A DNA stretch of 6,289 nt, taken from the NCBI GenBank assembly GCA_007128555.1, contig SKXF01000285.1, positions 1 to 6,289 on the forward strand, given 5' to 3'. Below, piece by piece: positions 1 to 6,289 of the stretch (position 1 is the stretch's first letter; the number at the start of each line of letters is the position of its first letter). The stretch is from Clostridia bacterium (lineage in GTDB: Bacteria > Bacillota_E > SLMV01 > PUMD01). The position numbers and the translations under genes were made by a program. The notes under the pieces are model-generated. The model did not search any database, was not told where the DNA came from, and saw only the letters and a program-made list of their open reading frames with translations.

Positions 1-795
1 ACCGATGCTTTCGTCATTCAACCGACGTGCGGCCCGGTCAATGATAGCCTGATGGAACTTCTGATCATCATCGATGCCCTTCGCCGGGCTTCTGCACGGC
101 GCATTACGGCGGTTATACCGTATTATGGCTACGGACGACAGGATCGAAAAACCCGGGGGCGAGAGCCGATCACCGCCAAGATGGTGGCCAACCTCATCAC
201 GACTGCCGGCGCCACCCGGGTATTGACCATTGATCTTCATGCAGGACAGATCCAGGGATTTTTTGATATACCCGTGGATCATCTCACGGGAGTTCCCACC
301 CTCTCAGCGCATTTTGCCAAGCTGGACCTGGGAGGAGAGGAGGTCGTGGTGGTTGCCCCAGATGCCGGGGCAGTAGCCAGGGCCCGCGACATGGCTGGTC
401 GCCTGGGAGCCAGGATTGCAATAGTGGACAAGTATCGCCCCCTCCCTGGGGTATCGGAAGTCATGAACATAATCGGAGACGTTCGCGATAAGACGGCGAT
501 CCTTGTGGATGAGATGATCGATACGGCGGGCACAATATGTGCGGCTGCCTGCGCTCTTGAACAAAGAGGTGCCCGTAGAGTTCTCGCGGGGGCGACCCAC
601 GGCATCCTGTCTCCACCGGCGGTGGAGCGTATCCTCACGTCTCCCATCGAGGAGATGGTTCTCACCGATACCGTTCCCCTGGCGGGCGTAGCGATGGAGA
701 GCCTACGGGTCCTTTCCGTTGCACCGCTTCTGGGAAGGGCGATCGAGAGGATCCATGAGGATCGCTCTGTCAGTGAGCTGTTCGTTACTGGGTGA
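1..795 (+). CDS. prs: Ribose-phosphate pyrophosphokinase (PRPP synthase), 5'-truncated by the window edge
   Basis: Cytosolic enzyme that transfers pyrophosphate from ATP to ribose 5-phosphate, giving PRPP for purine, pyrimidine, histidine, tryptophan and NAD synthesis. The frame is open from base 1, giving 264 codons. The first in-frame ATG (base 52) is internal, since the codons before it (FVIQPTCGPVNDSLMELL) are conserved family sequence. Visible motifs, numbered from the window edge: the ATP-binding loop YGYGRQDRK (42-50), DLHAGQIQGFF (from 78, with the metal-binding His at 80), the flexible-loop segment DKYRP (143-147) and the PRPP-binding loop VDEMIDTAGT (169-178). The family is about 315 residues, so roughly 50 are missing upstream. 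In DKYRP the lysine and second arginine, known in the family as catalytic, are kept, while the usual first arginine is tyrosine. The C-terminus (VLSVAPLLGRAIERIHEDRSVSELF) is typical and complete. Stop is TGA. Confidence 0.97.
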   Translation, partial: TDAFVIQPTCGPVNDSLMELLIIIDALRRASARRITAVIPYYGYGRQDRKTRGREPITAKMVANLITTAGATRVLTIDLHAGQIQGFFDIPVDHLTGVPTLSAHFAKLDLGGEEVVVVAPDAGAVARARDMAGRLGARIAIVDKYRPLPGVSEVMNIIGDVRDKTAILVDEMIDTAGTICAAACALEQRGARRVLAGATHGILSPPAVERILTSPIEEMVLTDTVPLAGVAMESLRVLSVAPLLGRAIERIHEDRSVSELFVTG

Positions 796-798
796 GGT

Positions 799-827
799 TT
801 GACATGGGTTTCAACGGAGGTTAGGAT
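799..827 (+). promoter_or_regulatory. Candidate sigma-A-type promoter for rplY-pth
   Basis: TTGACA at 799-804 is a perfect -35 consensus. It is followed after exactly 17 bases by TAGGAT at 822-827, which matches 4 of 6 positions of the -10 consensus TATAAT, including the key first, second and last bases. Transcription would start near 834, leaving a leader of about 30 bases before the rplY ATG. The site lies in the 68-base gap after prs, so rplY-pth could be transcribed independently of prs. In B. subtilis ctc has its own stress (sigma-B) promoter; I see no sigma-B-type site here. Prediction from spacing and consensus only. Confidence 0.5.
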
Positions 828-863
828 AGGCTGGGACAATCGGTAAGGAGAGGGTAACTGATT

Positions 864-1532
864 ATGAAAGACTCGGTCAGAATCGTAGCCAGTTTGAGAG
901 AAACAGGGCACCCGGTGAGCTTGCGACAGGAGGGTTATGTCCCGGCCATGCTTTATGGCAGAGACGTGGACAACGTTCCCCTCAAGGTAAGCAATCTGGA
1001 ATTGACCCGGGTGATGGCAGCCGGAGGACAGCGAGGGCTGCTGGAGTTGGAAATCGCGGATTTCGCGGAGGACCATCGAGTGGTAATGGTCCGAGAGATC
1101 CAGCGCGATCCGGTGGAACGAAACATCTTGCACGTAGATCTATACCAGGTGGATCTGAAGGAGACGCTCACCACGGATGTTCCCGTTCAACTCATCGGTG
1201 AGGAGCAGGCAACCAGTGGGATTGAGGTGCTGCAGCACGGAGTTCGCGAGCTGACGGTGCAGTGTCTGCCTGTCAATATACCCGAGAGGATAACGGTGGA
1301 TATATCGGAACTCACCCTGGGAGACAGCGTCACCGTTGCAGACGTGGAGGTTCCAGGGGAGGTGGAGATCCTAAACGATCCCACCGACATTATCGTCACG
1401 CTGGTGCAGCCTCGACTTGAGATTGAGGAACCAGAAGAAGACGAGGACGAGGATATCCTCCTCGACGAGGACCGTGAACCGGAGCGCATCGGTGAGGAAG
1501 AGGAAGAGCCGGAGGACGAACCTCGGTTCTGA
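864..1532 (+). CDS. rplY: 50S ribosomal protein L25, long CTC/TL5 type with acidic tail
   Basis: Binds 5S rRNA in the large ribosomal subunit; the long CTC form is linked to stress in Bacillus. The protein has 222 residues. Residues about 4-92 form the L25 domain (LRQEGYVPAMLYG, then IQRDPVERNILHVDLYQVD). Residues about 95-182 form the CTC beta-domain (VPVQLIGE, LPVNIPERITVDISELTLGDSVTVADV). A tail at 185-222 has 23 Asp/Glu among 38 residues. ATG 864 is preceded by the ribosome-binding sequence AAGGAGAGGG (845-854). The gene follows prs by 68 bases and precedes pth by 15. Oddity: the N-terminal loop, usually like GKGASRRLR, reads TGHPVSLR here, about two residues shorter and with its basic cluster gone; in E. 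coli L25 this region lies at the 5S rRNA contact. The identity is firm despite this. Confidence 0.95.
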   Translation: MKDSVRIVASLRETGHPVSLRQEGYVPAMLYGRDVDNVPLKVSNLELTRVMAAGGQRGLLELEIADFAEDHRVVMVREIQRDPVERNILHVDLYQVDLKETLTTDVPVQLIGEEQATSGIEVLQHGVRELTVQCLPVNIPERITVDISELTLGDSVTVADVEVPGEVEILNDPTDIIVTLVQPRLEIEEPEEDEDEDILLDEDREPERIGEEEEEPEDEPRF

Positions 1533-1547
1533 GGAAGGTGAGCCTCG

Positions 1548-2126
1548 GTGCCTATCCAACTGGTGGTTGGTCTGGGTAACCCCGGGAAGCAGTACAGGGA
1601 TACTCGGCACAATGTGGGTTTTGAGGTGGCCGAGCTTCTGGCTGTGGGCTCCTGGAGGAAGGGATACAGCGGGCGATGGGCGGAGATGCGGGTTCGCGGT
1701 CGGTCTCTTCTGGTGCTCCGTCCTGAAACCTACATGAACCGGAGCGGCCTATCGGTAAGGCAGTGTGTCCGCCGCCATCGGCTGACTCCCGCTGAAGTCA
1801 TGGTGATCCACGATGATCTTGACCTGCCCCTTGGGCGGATCCGCCTGCGTCCTTTTGGGGGCAGCGGAGGACACAGGGGAGTGGAGTCTGTTGGCCTGGA
1901 TCTCGGGAGTTATGAGTTTCCTCGGCTGAGAGTTGGGATTGGCCGCCCTCCCGAGGGCCTTGCATCGGAAGACCACGTGCTATCCCGTTTTACTGAGGCT
2001 GAGACGGCCGTGCTGAAGGACGTCCTTGAACTTGCCGTGCGGGCCGTTGATTGTGCTGTCGCTTGCGGCATCGAGGTGGCCATGAACCGATTTAATGGGT
2101 GTGCCCTTGCCCCGGAAGAGGGGTGA
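1548..2126 (+). CDS. pth: Peptidyl-tRNA hydrolase (bacterial Pth)
   Basis: Cytosolic esterase that cleaves peptidyl-tRNA released by stalled ribosomes and so recycles tRNA; normally essential. The start is GTG at 1548, chosen because GGAAGGTGAG (1533-1542), directly after the rplY stop, is a well-placed ribosome-binding site and because translation then begins MPIQLVVGLGNPG, the family N-terminus. Length is 192 residues, normal for the family. Key residues by comparison with E. coli Pth: Asn11 (E. coli N10), catalytic His21 (H20) in YRDTRHNVGF, Asn64 (N68) in RPETYMNRSG, and Asp89 (D93) in HDDLDLPLG. The usual GGHNG motif reads GGHRG (107-111), so the position of E. coli N114 is Arg110. The C-terminal GIGRPPEG and HVLSRF segments are typical. 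The 15-base gap to rplY implies cotranscription and probably translational coupling. Confidence 0.96.
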   Translation: MPIQLVVGLGNPGKQYRDTRHNVGFEVAELLAVGSWRKGYSGRWAEMRVRGRSLLVLRPETYMNRSGLSVRQCVRRHRLTPAEVMVIHDDLDLPLGRIRLRPFGGSGGHRGVESVGLDLGSYEFPRLRVGIGRPPEGLASEDHVLSRFTEAETAVLKDVLELAVRAVDCAVACGIEVAMNRFNGCALAPEEG

Positions 2127-2151
2127 GGCCGCAAAAATCTGAGGGTTGAAG

Positions 2152-2176
2152 GGGCTCCGGCGCATCGCCCGAGCCC
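2152..2176 (+). terminator. Strong GC hairpin in the pth-mfd gap; possible terminator or attenuator
   Basis: GGGCTC (2152-2157) pairs perfectly with GAGCCC (2171-2176). Inside it, GGCG (2159-2162) pairs with CGCC (2166-2169) around a three-base CAT loop, with one C-C mismatch (2158/2170) between the two helices. That gives ten base pairs, nine of them G-C. It begins 25 bases after the pth stop. The sequence downstream (TGAAGGTGTTTCTG) is not a proper T-run, so this is not a canonical intrinsic terminator. It could weaken read-through into mfd, protect a 3' end, or be a Rho-linked or pausing structure. The structure is seen directly; its role is a guess. Confidence 0.45.
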
Positions 2177-2242
2177 TGAAGGTGTTTCTGAATGGAGTGA
2201 GACGGAATCGAGACGGTATCCGAGCTAAGAAATACAGGACGA

Positions 2243-5200
2243 TTGCTGGATCTGTGGGAGCGGCTCCCCGAATTTCTCACCGTCTCTGATCGACTGAAGA
2301 AAGACAACGGTGCAAGTCTCCTTCACGGAGTGAGCCGAGGAATGGATGCCTTTTTGCTCGCAGCACTGTTCCGACGTCATGGAGGGTCGCTGCTGGTGAT
2401 CTGTGACCGCATCAAAGAGGCGGGGAGGATGAGGGGAGATCTGGCAGCATGGCTGGAGGAGGATGAGCTCGCATTCTTCCCTTCCCTGGAGGTGCTGCCT
2501 CATCCACGCGCATTGCGCAACAGCGCACCTGTGGCCGAGCGGCTCGGCACTATTCAGCGTCTCCTGGCCGGGACACCCGTTGTCGTTGTGGCGGCAGCAG
2601 AGGCACTGGAGCGGCACTTGCCACCGCGGGAGGTCATGCAGCGGGCTTTCTTCTCACTGAAACAGGGGCAGCGCTGCGATCGTGACGCCCTGCTCCGCAG
2701 GTTGATCGGGTTTGGATATCATCGTGAGGAGATGGTGGCCGAGCCCGGGCAGATTGCCGTTCGTGGCGGAATCGTGGACGTCTTTGCTCCGTCGCTGCCG
2801 CTTCCGGTGAGAATCGAGTTCTTTGGAGATTATGTGGATTCCCTACGGATCTTCGATGCAGGTACCCAGCGCTCTGTGGACACAGCTGACGAGGTCCAGC
2901 TGGGTCCTGCGGCAGAGACTTTCCCTGCAGCCGGAGACCTTGAGCCTGGCGACGGACTGGATCGCCTTGAAACAGAGTTGACGGAGAGGACGCTTCGTCT
3001 CCGGGAGGACGGTAAGGGCCGGATTGCCGACGTGTTGGAGGAGCGGATCCGGGGTCAACTTGCCCATCTGCGCGGCGGATATCAATATGACAATTTTGAC
3101 TTGTTCTCGCCCTATTTCTGTTCATCCATGGACACGGTGTTTGATTACCTCCCAGATGAAGTGGCCGTGGTAGTATGGGATCCTGCTGCGGTGACCCGGG
3201 AGGTGCGGGACAGGGGTGCACGAAACCTTGAGCGTCATCGACGCTTTGTTGCTGAGGGAACGGTGCTGCCGGGTCAGCTGGACCTTGTTGTGCCCTCAGA
3301 GAGGATTGATCCGCTTCCAGATCGGCGGGCTCGACTGTATCTGTCCACGTTGCTCCAGCGCGTGAGAGGCGTTAGCCTTGATCACATTGCGGGCACCGGA
3401 AGTCGTCCCTCAGAACCCTTCTATGGTCAGTGGGAGATGTTTCTTTCCGAACTTCGCCGCTGGAGATCTGACGGGCGCCGAGTGGTCGTGACCATGTCGT
3501 CGGAGAACCGGGCCCTGCGGATGGCGGACACCCTGCGCGAGCGGGGATTTGAAACGGGTTCTGATCTGATGGTTGTGAATGCCCAGCTTTCGCAGGGCTT
3601 TGAAGTATATGGGCAGAATTTGATCCTTCTCACCGAGAGTGACGTCTTTGGGCGCCCGCACCAGGTCAAGTACCAGGTTCCCCGGAAGCACCGGCGGAAG
3701 GTCGTCACCTATGAGGACCTCGTTGAGGGCGACTACGTGGTTCATCGTCATCATGGCATCGGCAAGTATCTCGGTCTATCATCAAGAGAGGTTCAGGGTG
3801 TGGAGCGGGATTACCTGGTCATCTCCTACGCCGAGGGTGACCGTCTCTACGTACCTGTGGACGCCATAGAGCTGGTGCAGAAATATGTTGGCAAGGAAGG
3901 TAAGGCTCCCCGGATCTATCGGTTGGGCAGCGGCGAGTGGAACAAGATCAAACGAAGGGTACGGAAGTCGCTCCGTGACATGGCCGAGGAGCTCCTCAAG
4001 CTATACTCTGCCCGGCGGGCTGTCCAGGGACATCGGTTCGGCCCGGACACTCCCTGGCAGCGTGAGTTTGAGGATGCTTTTCCCCACGAGGAGACCCCCG
4101 ATCAGCTGGAAACGACGGAGAAAATCAAGAGGGGGATGGAACAGGCGCATCCCATGGATCACCTGCTTTGCGGTGATGTCGGGTACGGCAAGACCGAGGT
4201 CGCACTGCGTGCCGCATTCAAGGCCATGATGGACGGCAAGCAGGTTGCTTTCCTGGTACCGACGACGATCCTCGCCCAGCAGCATTTCCAGACGGCACAG
4301 GAGCGCTTTTCCGACTGGCCCTTTGAGGTCGATGTTCTGAGCCGCTTTCGCTCCCGGGGTGAACAGGAGCGGATCAATACCTCTCTTCGCAGGGGCGAAC
4401 TGGATATGGTGGTGGGAACTCACCGGCTGCTGCAAAAAGACGTGCAGTTTCGCGACCTGGGGCTGGTGATCGTTGATGAGGAACACCGCTTCGGTGTGGG
4501 AGACAAGGAGAGACTCAAGCAGCTGAAACAGACCGTGGATGTGCTGACCCTGACGGCCACGCCAATCCCTCGGACGCTGCACATGGCCCTCTCGGGCATT
4601 CGTGACATGGGCGTCATTGAGACGCCTCCCGAGGATCGCCTGCCCGTAGCCACCTATGTGTTGGAGTACGATGCAGCTTTCGTGGGCGATGCCCTTCGGC
4701 GCGAGCTGGACCGGGGAGGACAGGTCTTCTATGTACACAACCGGGTTCATAGCATTGATCGGGCACGACAGCGCGTGGAGAAGATGGTTCCCAATGCGAG
4801 GGTCGTGGTCGCCCACGGACAGATGCCTGAGCAGAGCCTGGAGACCGTGATGGATGATTTTGTTGAGGGCCGGTATGATGTGCTTGTGTGCACCACCATC
4901 ATTGAGTCGGGGTTGGATATACCCAATGCGAACACGCTTATCGTTGAGAACGCAGACCACCTTGGCCTGGCGCAGCTTTACCAGCTGCGTGGACGGGTGG
5001 GGCGGTCTGATCGACTTGCCTATTGCTATCTAACGTACCGGTCCGGAGAGGTTCTCGGGGCCCTGGCGGGTGAACGTCTGAGTGCCTTGAAGGAATTCAC
5101 CGAACTGGGATCGGGTTTCAGGCTGGCCAAGCGAGATCTGGAATTGCGTGGCGCAGGGAATGTCCTGGGGGCCGAGCAACACGGGTTCATGATTGCGGTG

Positions 5201-5740
5201 GGCTTTGATCTTTATACGCAGATGTTGAAGGAGGAGGTCGATCAGTTGCGTGGAGAGCGCCGCAGGCCTCCCGTGCAAAGACCTGCCCTTGAGTTGAATG
5301 TTGATGCCTATTTGCCCGAGGAGTATGTGCCCAGCAGTGCCCAGCGCGTTGCCCTGTACCGTCGCGTGAGCGCTCTTGCGGATATGAGCGAAGTACAGGA
5401 TGTCACCGATGAGTTGATCGATCGATTTGGCGACCCTCCAGGACCCGCGATCAACCTGTTACGCCTGGCGACATTGGGGCTCCTGGGCGCCGAGTGCGGT
5501 GTGATCAGTCTGACGCAACAGGCAGGTTCGGTGACCCTGGAGCTCCTACCCGACGAGGGGGAGGGGGTTGACTGGCAAAATACGGCCCGGGAGTTTGGTT
5601 TCAGGTGTTCTGTCACCCGGGGACGCAGCCAGAACAATCTCCGGGTGACTCTGCAACTGGCGCCGAAAACTGCAGGTGAGTCACTTCTCCCTCAGCTGGA
5701 GAAGGTGCTGCGGCAGGTTCCCCCTGTGGCGGCTGACTGA
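2243..5740 (+). CDS. mfd: Transcription-repair coupling factor Mfd
   Basis: ATP-driven DNA translocase that pushes stalled RNA polymerase off DNA lesions and recruits UvrA for nucleotide excision repair. The protein has 1165 residues (B. subtilis about 1177, E. coli 1148). Domains in order: UvrB-like module (about 1-340; RGGIVDVF 174-181, then PVRIEFF from 188), D3 (about 340-470), RNA-polymerase-interacting CarD-like domain (about 485-565; [26 protein letters not shown]), helicase core with Walker A GDVGYGKT (644-651), Walker B box DEEHRFG (745-751) and motif [10 protein letters not shown] (914-921), TRG motif (about 945-981), and C-terminal D7 ([20 protein letters not shown]). All motifs needed for activity appear intact. 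The TTG start at 2243 is the only plausible one: in-frame upstream codons back to the stop at 2198 hold no ATG, GTG or TTG, and later starts would remove conserved N-terminal sequence. Its ribosome-binding site (AGGA, 2236-2239) is weak and close, suggesting modest expression. Confidence 0.97.
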   Translation: MLDLWERLPEFLTVSDRLKKDNGASLLHGVSRGMDAFLLAALFRRHGGSLLVICDRIKEAGRMRGDLAAWLEEDELAFFPSLEVLPHPRALRNSAPVAERLGTIQRLLAGTPVVVVAAAEALERHLPPREVMQRAFFSLKQGQRCDRDALLRRLIGFGYHREEMVAEPGQIAVRGGIVDVFAPSLPLPVRIEFFGDYVDSLRIFDAGTQRSVDTADEVQLGPAAETFPAAGDLEPGDGLDRLETELTERTLRLREDGKGRIADVLEERIRGQLAHLRGGYQYDNFDLFSPYFCSSMDTVFDYLPDEVAVVVWDPAAVTREVRDRGARNLERHRRFVAEGTVLPGQLDLVVPSERIDPLPDRRARLYLSTLLQRVRGVSLDHIAGTGSRPSEPFYGQWEMFLSELRRWRSDGRRVVVTMSSENRALRMADTLRERGFETGSDLMVVNAQLSQGFEVYGQNLILLTESDVFGRPHQVKYQVPRKHRRKVVTYEDLVEGDYVVHRHHGIGKYLGLSSREVQGVERDYLVISYAEGDRLYVPVDAIELVQKYVGKEGKAPRIYRLGSGEWNKIKRRVRKSLRDMAEELLKLYSARRAVQGHRFGPDTPWQREFEDAFPHEETPDQLETTEKIKRGMEQAHPMDHLLCGDVGYGKTEVALRAAFKAMMDGKQVAFLVPTTILAQQHFQTAQERFSDWPFEVDVLSRFRSRGEQERINTSLRRGELDMVVGTHRLLQKDVQFRDLGLVIVDEEHRFGVGDKERLKQLKQTVDVLTLTATPIPRTLHMALSGIRDMGVIETPPEDRLPVATYVLEYDAAFVGDALRRELDRGGQVFYVHNRVHSIDRARQRVEKMVPNARVVVAHGQMPEQSLETVMDDFVEGRYDVLVCTTIIESGLDIPNANTLIVENADHLGLAQLYQLRGRVGRSDRLAYCYLTYRSGEVLGALAGERLSALKEFTELGSGFRLAKRDLELRGAGNVLGAEQHGFMIAVGFDLYTQMLKEEVDQLRGERRRPPVQRPALELNVDAYLPEEYVPSSAQRVALYRRVSALADMSEVQDVTDELIDRFGDPPGPAINLLRLATLGLLGAECGVISLTQQAGSVTLELLPDEGEGVDWQNTAREFGFRCSVTRGRSQNNLRVTLQLAPKTAGESLLPQLEKVLRQVPPVAAD

Positions 5741-5752
5741 TCGTGCCTGCAG

Positions 5753-5781
5753 TGGAATGTGAGAAATGGGCATGGTATGAT
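5753..5781 (+). promoter_or_regulatory. Candidate extended -10 promoter after mfd
   Basis: TATGAT at 5776-5781 matches 5 of 6 bases of the -10 consensus and is preceded by TGG (5773-5775), a proper TGN extended -10 element. Seventeen bases upstream, TGGAAT (5753-5758) is only a poor -35 (3 of 6), which extended -10 promoters tolerate. Transcription would start near 5788, only a few bases before the inverted repeat at 5795-5830, so the RNA would begin with a hairpin. It would drive either a small RNA or a leader of about 300 bases for the downstream flippase gene. Consensus-based prediction only. Confidence 0.38.
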
Positions 5782-5794
5782 CTGGGTGGCCGTT

Positions 5795-5830
5795 GCATCT
5801 GCATGGGTGAGGACAGGCCAATGCAGATGC
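5795..5830 (+). repeat. Perfect 10-base inverted repeat (hairpin or operator-like)
   Basis: GCATCTGCAT (5795-5804) and ATGCAGATGC (5821-5830) are exact reverse complements separated by 16 bases. In RNA the stem can extend outward by two G-U pairs (5794/5831, 5793/5832) and a G-C pair (5792/5833). Inward, after one mismatch, GG (5806-5807) can pair with CC (5818-5819). An alternative short helix TGGCC (5787-5791) with GGCCA (5816-5820) would overlap the loop side. There is no T-run after it, so it is not an intrinsic terminator. It may be the 5' hairpin of a transcript from the promoter just upstream, or a binding site for a dimeric regulator. Confidence 0.6.
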
Positions 5831-6031
5831 GGCAGCGATTGCGGTGACGGTATCTTGCGGGATGTGCGGGATCATTGCGAGCGGATGACCATCGCCGTCA
5901 AGGCAACAGCTGACCGATTGTTGGGCGCTGGCGATACCGAGCAGCAATAGAGGGCATCCTACCGCCTGATATCGTGGCAGCCAAGCATTTTCTCTGCCCA
6001 TCGCGCCCATGATCAGCCCCGCGGCGTTGAG

Positions 6032-6060
6032 GAATAGGAAAGGTGTGGTGGGCGTACTAT
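6032..6060 (+). promoter_or_regulatory. Candidate sporulation-sigma (sigma-E/G-like) promoter for the flippase gene
   Basis: GAATAGG (6032-6038) resembles the -35 of mother-cell and forespore sigma factors. After 14 bases it is followed by CGTACTAT (6053-6060), which matches 6 of 8 bases of the sigma-E -10 CATACAAT; CGTACTA also matches 6 of 7 of the sigma-G -10 CATACTA. No acceptable sigma-A -35 lies at the right distance. The start site would be near 6067, about 20 bases before the GTG start. A sporulation promoter would suit a spoVB-type gene, but the sites are degenerate and which sigma factor would apply cannot be settled here. Confidence 0.28.
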
Positions 6061-6070
6061 CAAGCGTACT
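6052..6070 (+). repeat. Direct repeat GCGTACT, 12-base period
   Basis: GCGTACT occurs at 6052-6058 and again at 6064-6070, separated by ATCAA. The 12-base spacing is a little over one helical turn, so two protein subunits could bind on nearly the same DNA face. The first copy overlaps the candidate -10 element and the second lies at the expected transcript start. This could be a small operator or chance similarity. Confidence 0.4.
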
Positions 6071-6088
6071 TACGATTGAGGCCGGGTG

Positions 6089-6289
6089 GTGATTTTGACG
6101 GGGATGCGTAGGGACAGTTTTCTCAGGGGTGCATTTATCCTGCTTATTGGCAGTCTGGCCAGCCGCTTGCTGGGAGCGGTTTACCGCTTTATCCTCCCGT
6201 GGTTGATGGGTGGCGGGGATCAGGGAGCCTACGGCATGGCCCTGTTCGGGATGCCTTATTCCATATACTCCATAGCCCTGGTTATATCT
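6089..6289 (+). CDS. spoVB: SpoVB/YtgP-type lipid flippase (MOP superfamily), 3'-truncated by the window edge
   Basis: Polytopic membrane protein of the polysaccharide-transporter branch of the MOP/MATE superfamily, which moves lipid-linked glycan precursors across the cytoplasmic membrane; SpoVB is needed for the spore cortex. Only 67 codons of a family of about 500 residues are present. The visible N-terminus has a short basic lead (RRDSFLRG), a first membrane segment (about 14-31) running into SRLLGAVYRFILPWLMG, then DQGAYGMALFGMPYSIYS, which corresponds to the family's E/DxGxGLYxMAYPxY pattern before the second membrane segment. I prefer GTG 6089 because GAGG (6078-6081) sits 7 bases before it. 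GTG 6086, TTG 6095 and ATG 6104 are in-frame alternatives; the upstream stop is at 6077. Its place after mfd supports spoVB, but the close paralogue YtgP or another MurJ-like flippase cannot be excluded. Confidence 0.82.
   Translation, partial: MILTGMRRDSFLRGAFILLIGSLASRLLGAVYRFILPWLMGGGDQGAYGMALFGMPYSIYSIALVIS

Larger units (their letters stand above)
5741..6088. other. Intergenic region of about 350 bases after mfd, no convincing gene
   Basis: B. subtilis has spoVT at this position, but no frame here encodes its AbrB-like N-terminus. Two short overlapping + strand frames exist: GTG 5743-5847 (34 codons) and GTG 5759-5950 (63 codons). Both lack a good ribosome-binding site and any recognisable motif, and both are Cys/Trp/Arg-rich in the way of chance translations. 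The region holds a promoter candidate, a perfect inverted repeat, a sporulation-like promoter candidate and a direct repeat, listed separately. TGCGGGAT also occurs twice at a 9-base period (5856-5863, 5865-5872), and ATTGTTG (5917-5923) can pair with CAGCAAT (5942-5948) with one G-U. No T-run terminator was seen after mfd. Confidence 0.6.

Noticed and set aside
279..1133. 284-codon open frame on the - strand across prs and rplY
   Set aside because: It spans two conserved + strand genes and their gap, with low-complexity Ser/Arg/Thr-rich translation and no domain; a shadow frame.
1417..1737. 106-codon + strand frame across the rplY-pth junction
   Set aside because: It is a frame-shifted reading of the acidic tail of L25 (hence the Arg/Lys-rich start) and of Pth; both parent genes are clear.
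2127..2242. fin (anti-sigma factor) gene between pth and mfd
   Set aside because: Only 116 bases, with no frame giving the Cys-rich zinc-binding Fin pattern.
4001..4960. 319-codon open frame on the - strand inside mfd
   Set aside because: It lies wholly antisense to the conserved Mfd helicase core, has no family motif, and is the kind of frame GC-rich codon bias produces opposite a real gene.
5743..5847. 34-codon GTG frame beginning 2 bases after the mfd stop
   Set aside because: The spacing suggests coupling, but there is no ribosome-binding site and the translation (EKWAWYDLGGRCICMGEDRP within it) matches nothing I know.
5759..5950. 63-codon GTG frame after mfd as a small gene
   Set aside because: No ribosome-binding site, no recognisable motif, and it overlaps the candidate promoter and the inverted repeat; too weak to call a gene.
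5976..5998. GGCAG...CTGCC inverted repeat as a terminator after mfd
   Set aside because: Only five base pairs with a 13-base loop and no T-run after it; well within chance.

Overview
The window is a GC-rich (by eye, not counted), densely coding segment with every supported gene on the + strand: the 3' part of prs, then rplY (ctc, ribosomal protein L25), pth, mfd, and the first 67 codons of a spoVB-type flippase gene. This order is the classic Bacillota housekeeping cluster (in Bacillus subtilis: prs-ctc-pth-fin-mfd-spoVT-spoVB). The mix of this order, a spoVB-type gene and GC-rich codons suggests a high-GC, probably spore-forming Bacillota or a relative. Genus cannot be read from the sequence. 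All four complete stop codons are TGA, and the starts are ATG, GTG, TTG and probably GTG.

Layout: bases 1-795 are prs without about 50 N-terminal codons. A 68-base gap holds a good sigma-A-like promoter. rplY (864-1532) and pth (1548-2126) are 15 bases apart and clearly cotranscribed. A 116-base gap (2127-2242), where B. subtilis has fin, has no gene but carries a strong GC hairpin. mfd (2243-5740) fills more than half the window. A gap of about 350 bases (5741-6088), where B. subtilis has spoVT, has no convincing gene. It has an extended -10 promoter candidate, a perfect 10-base inverted repeat just after it, and a sporulation-sigma-like site next to a 12-base-period direct repeat. The flippase gene starts at about 6089 and runs off the end.

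The genes serve central functions: PRPP supply (prs), 5S rRNA/ribosome assembly (rplY), recycling of peptidyl-tRNA (pth), rescue of stalled RNA polymerase and repair coupling (mfd), and envelope or spore-cortex precursor export (spoVB type). I found no mobile element, CRISPR array, tRNA or rRNA. I saw no clearly novel system; the most interesting part is the non-coding stretch after mfd.
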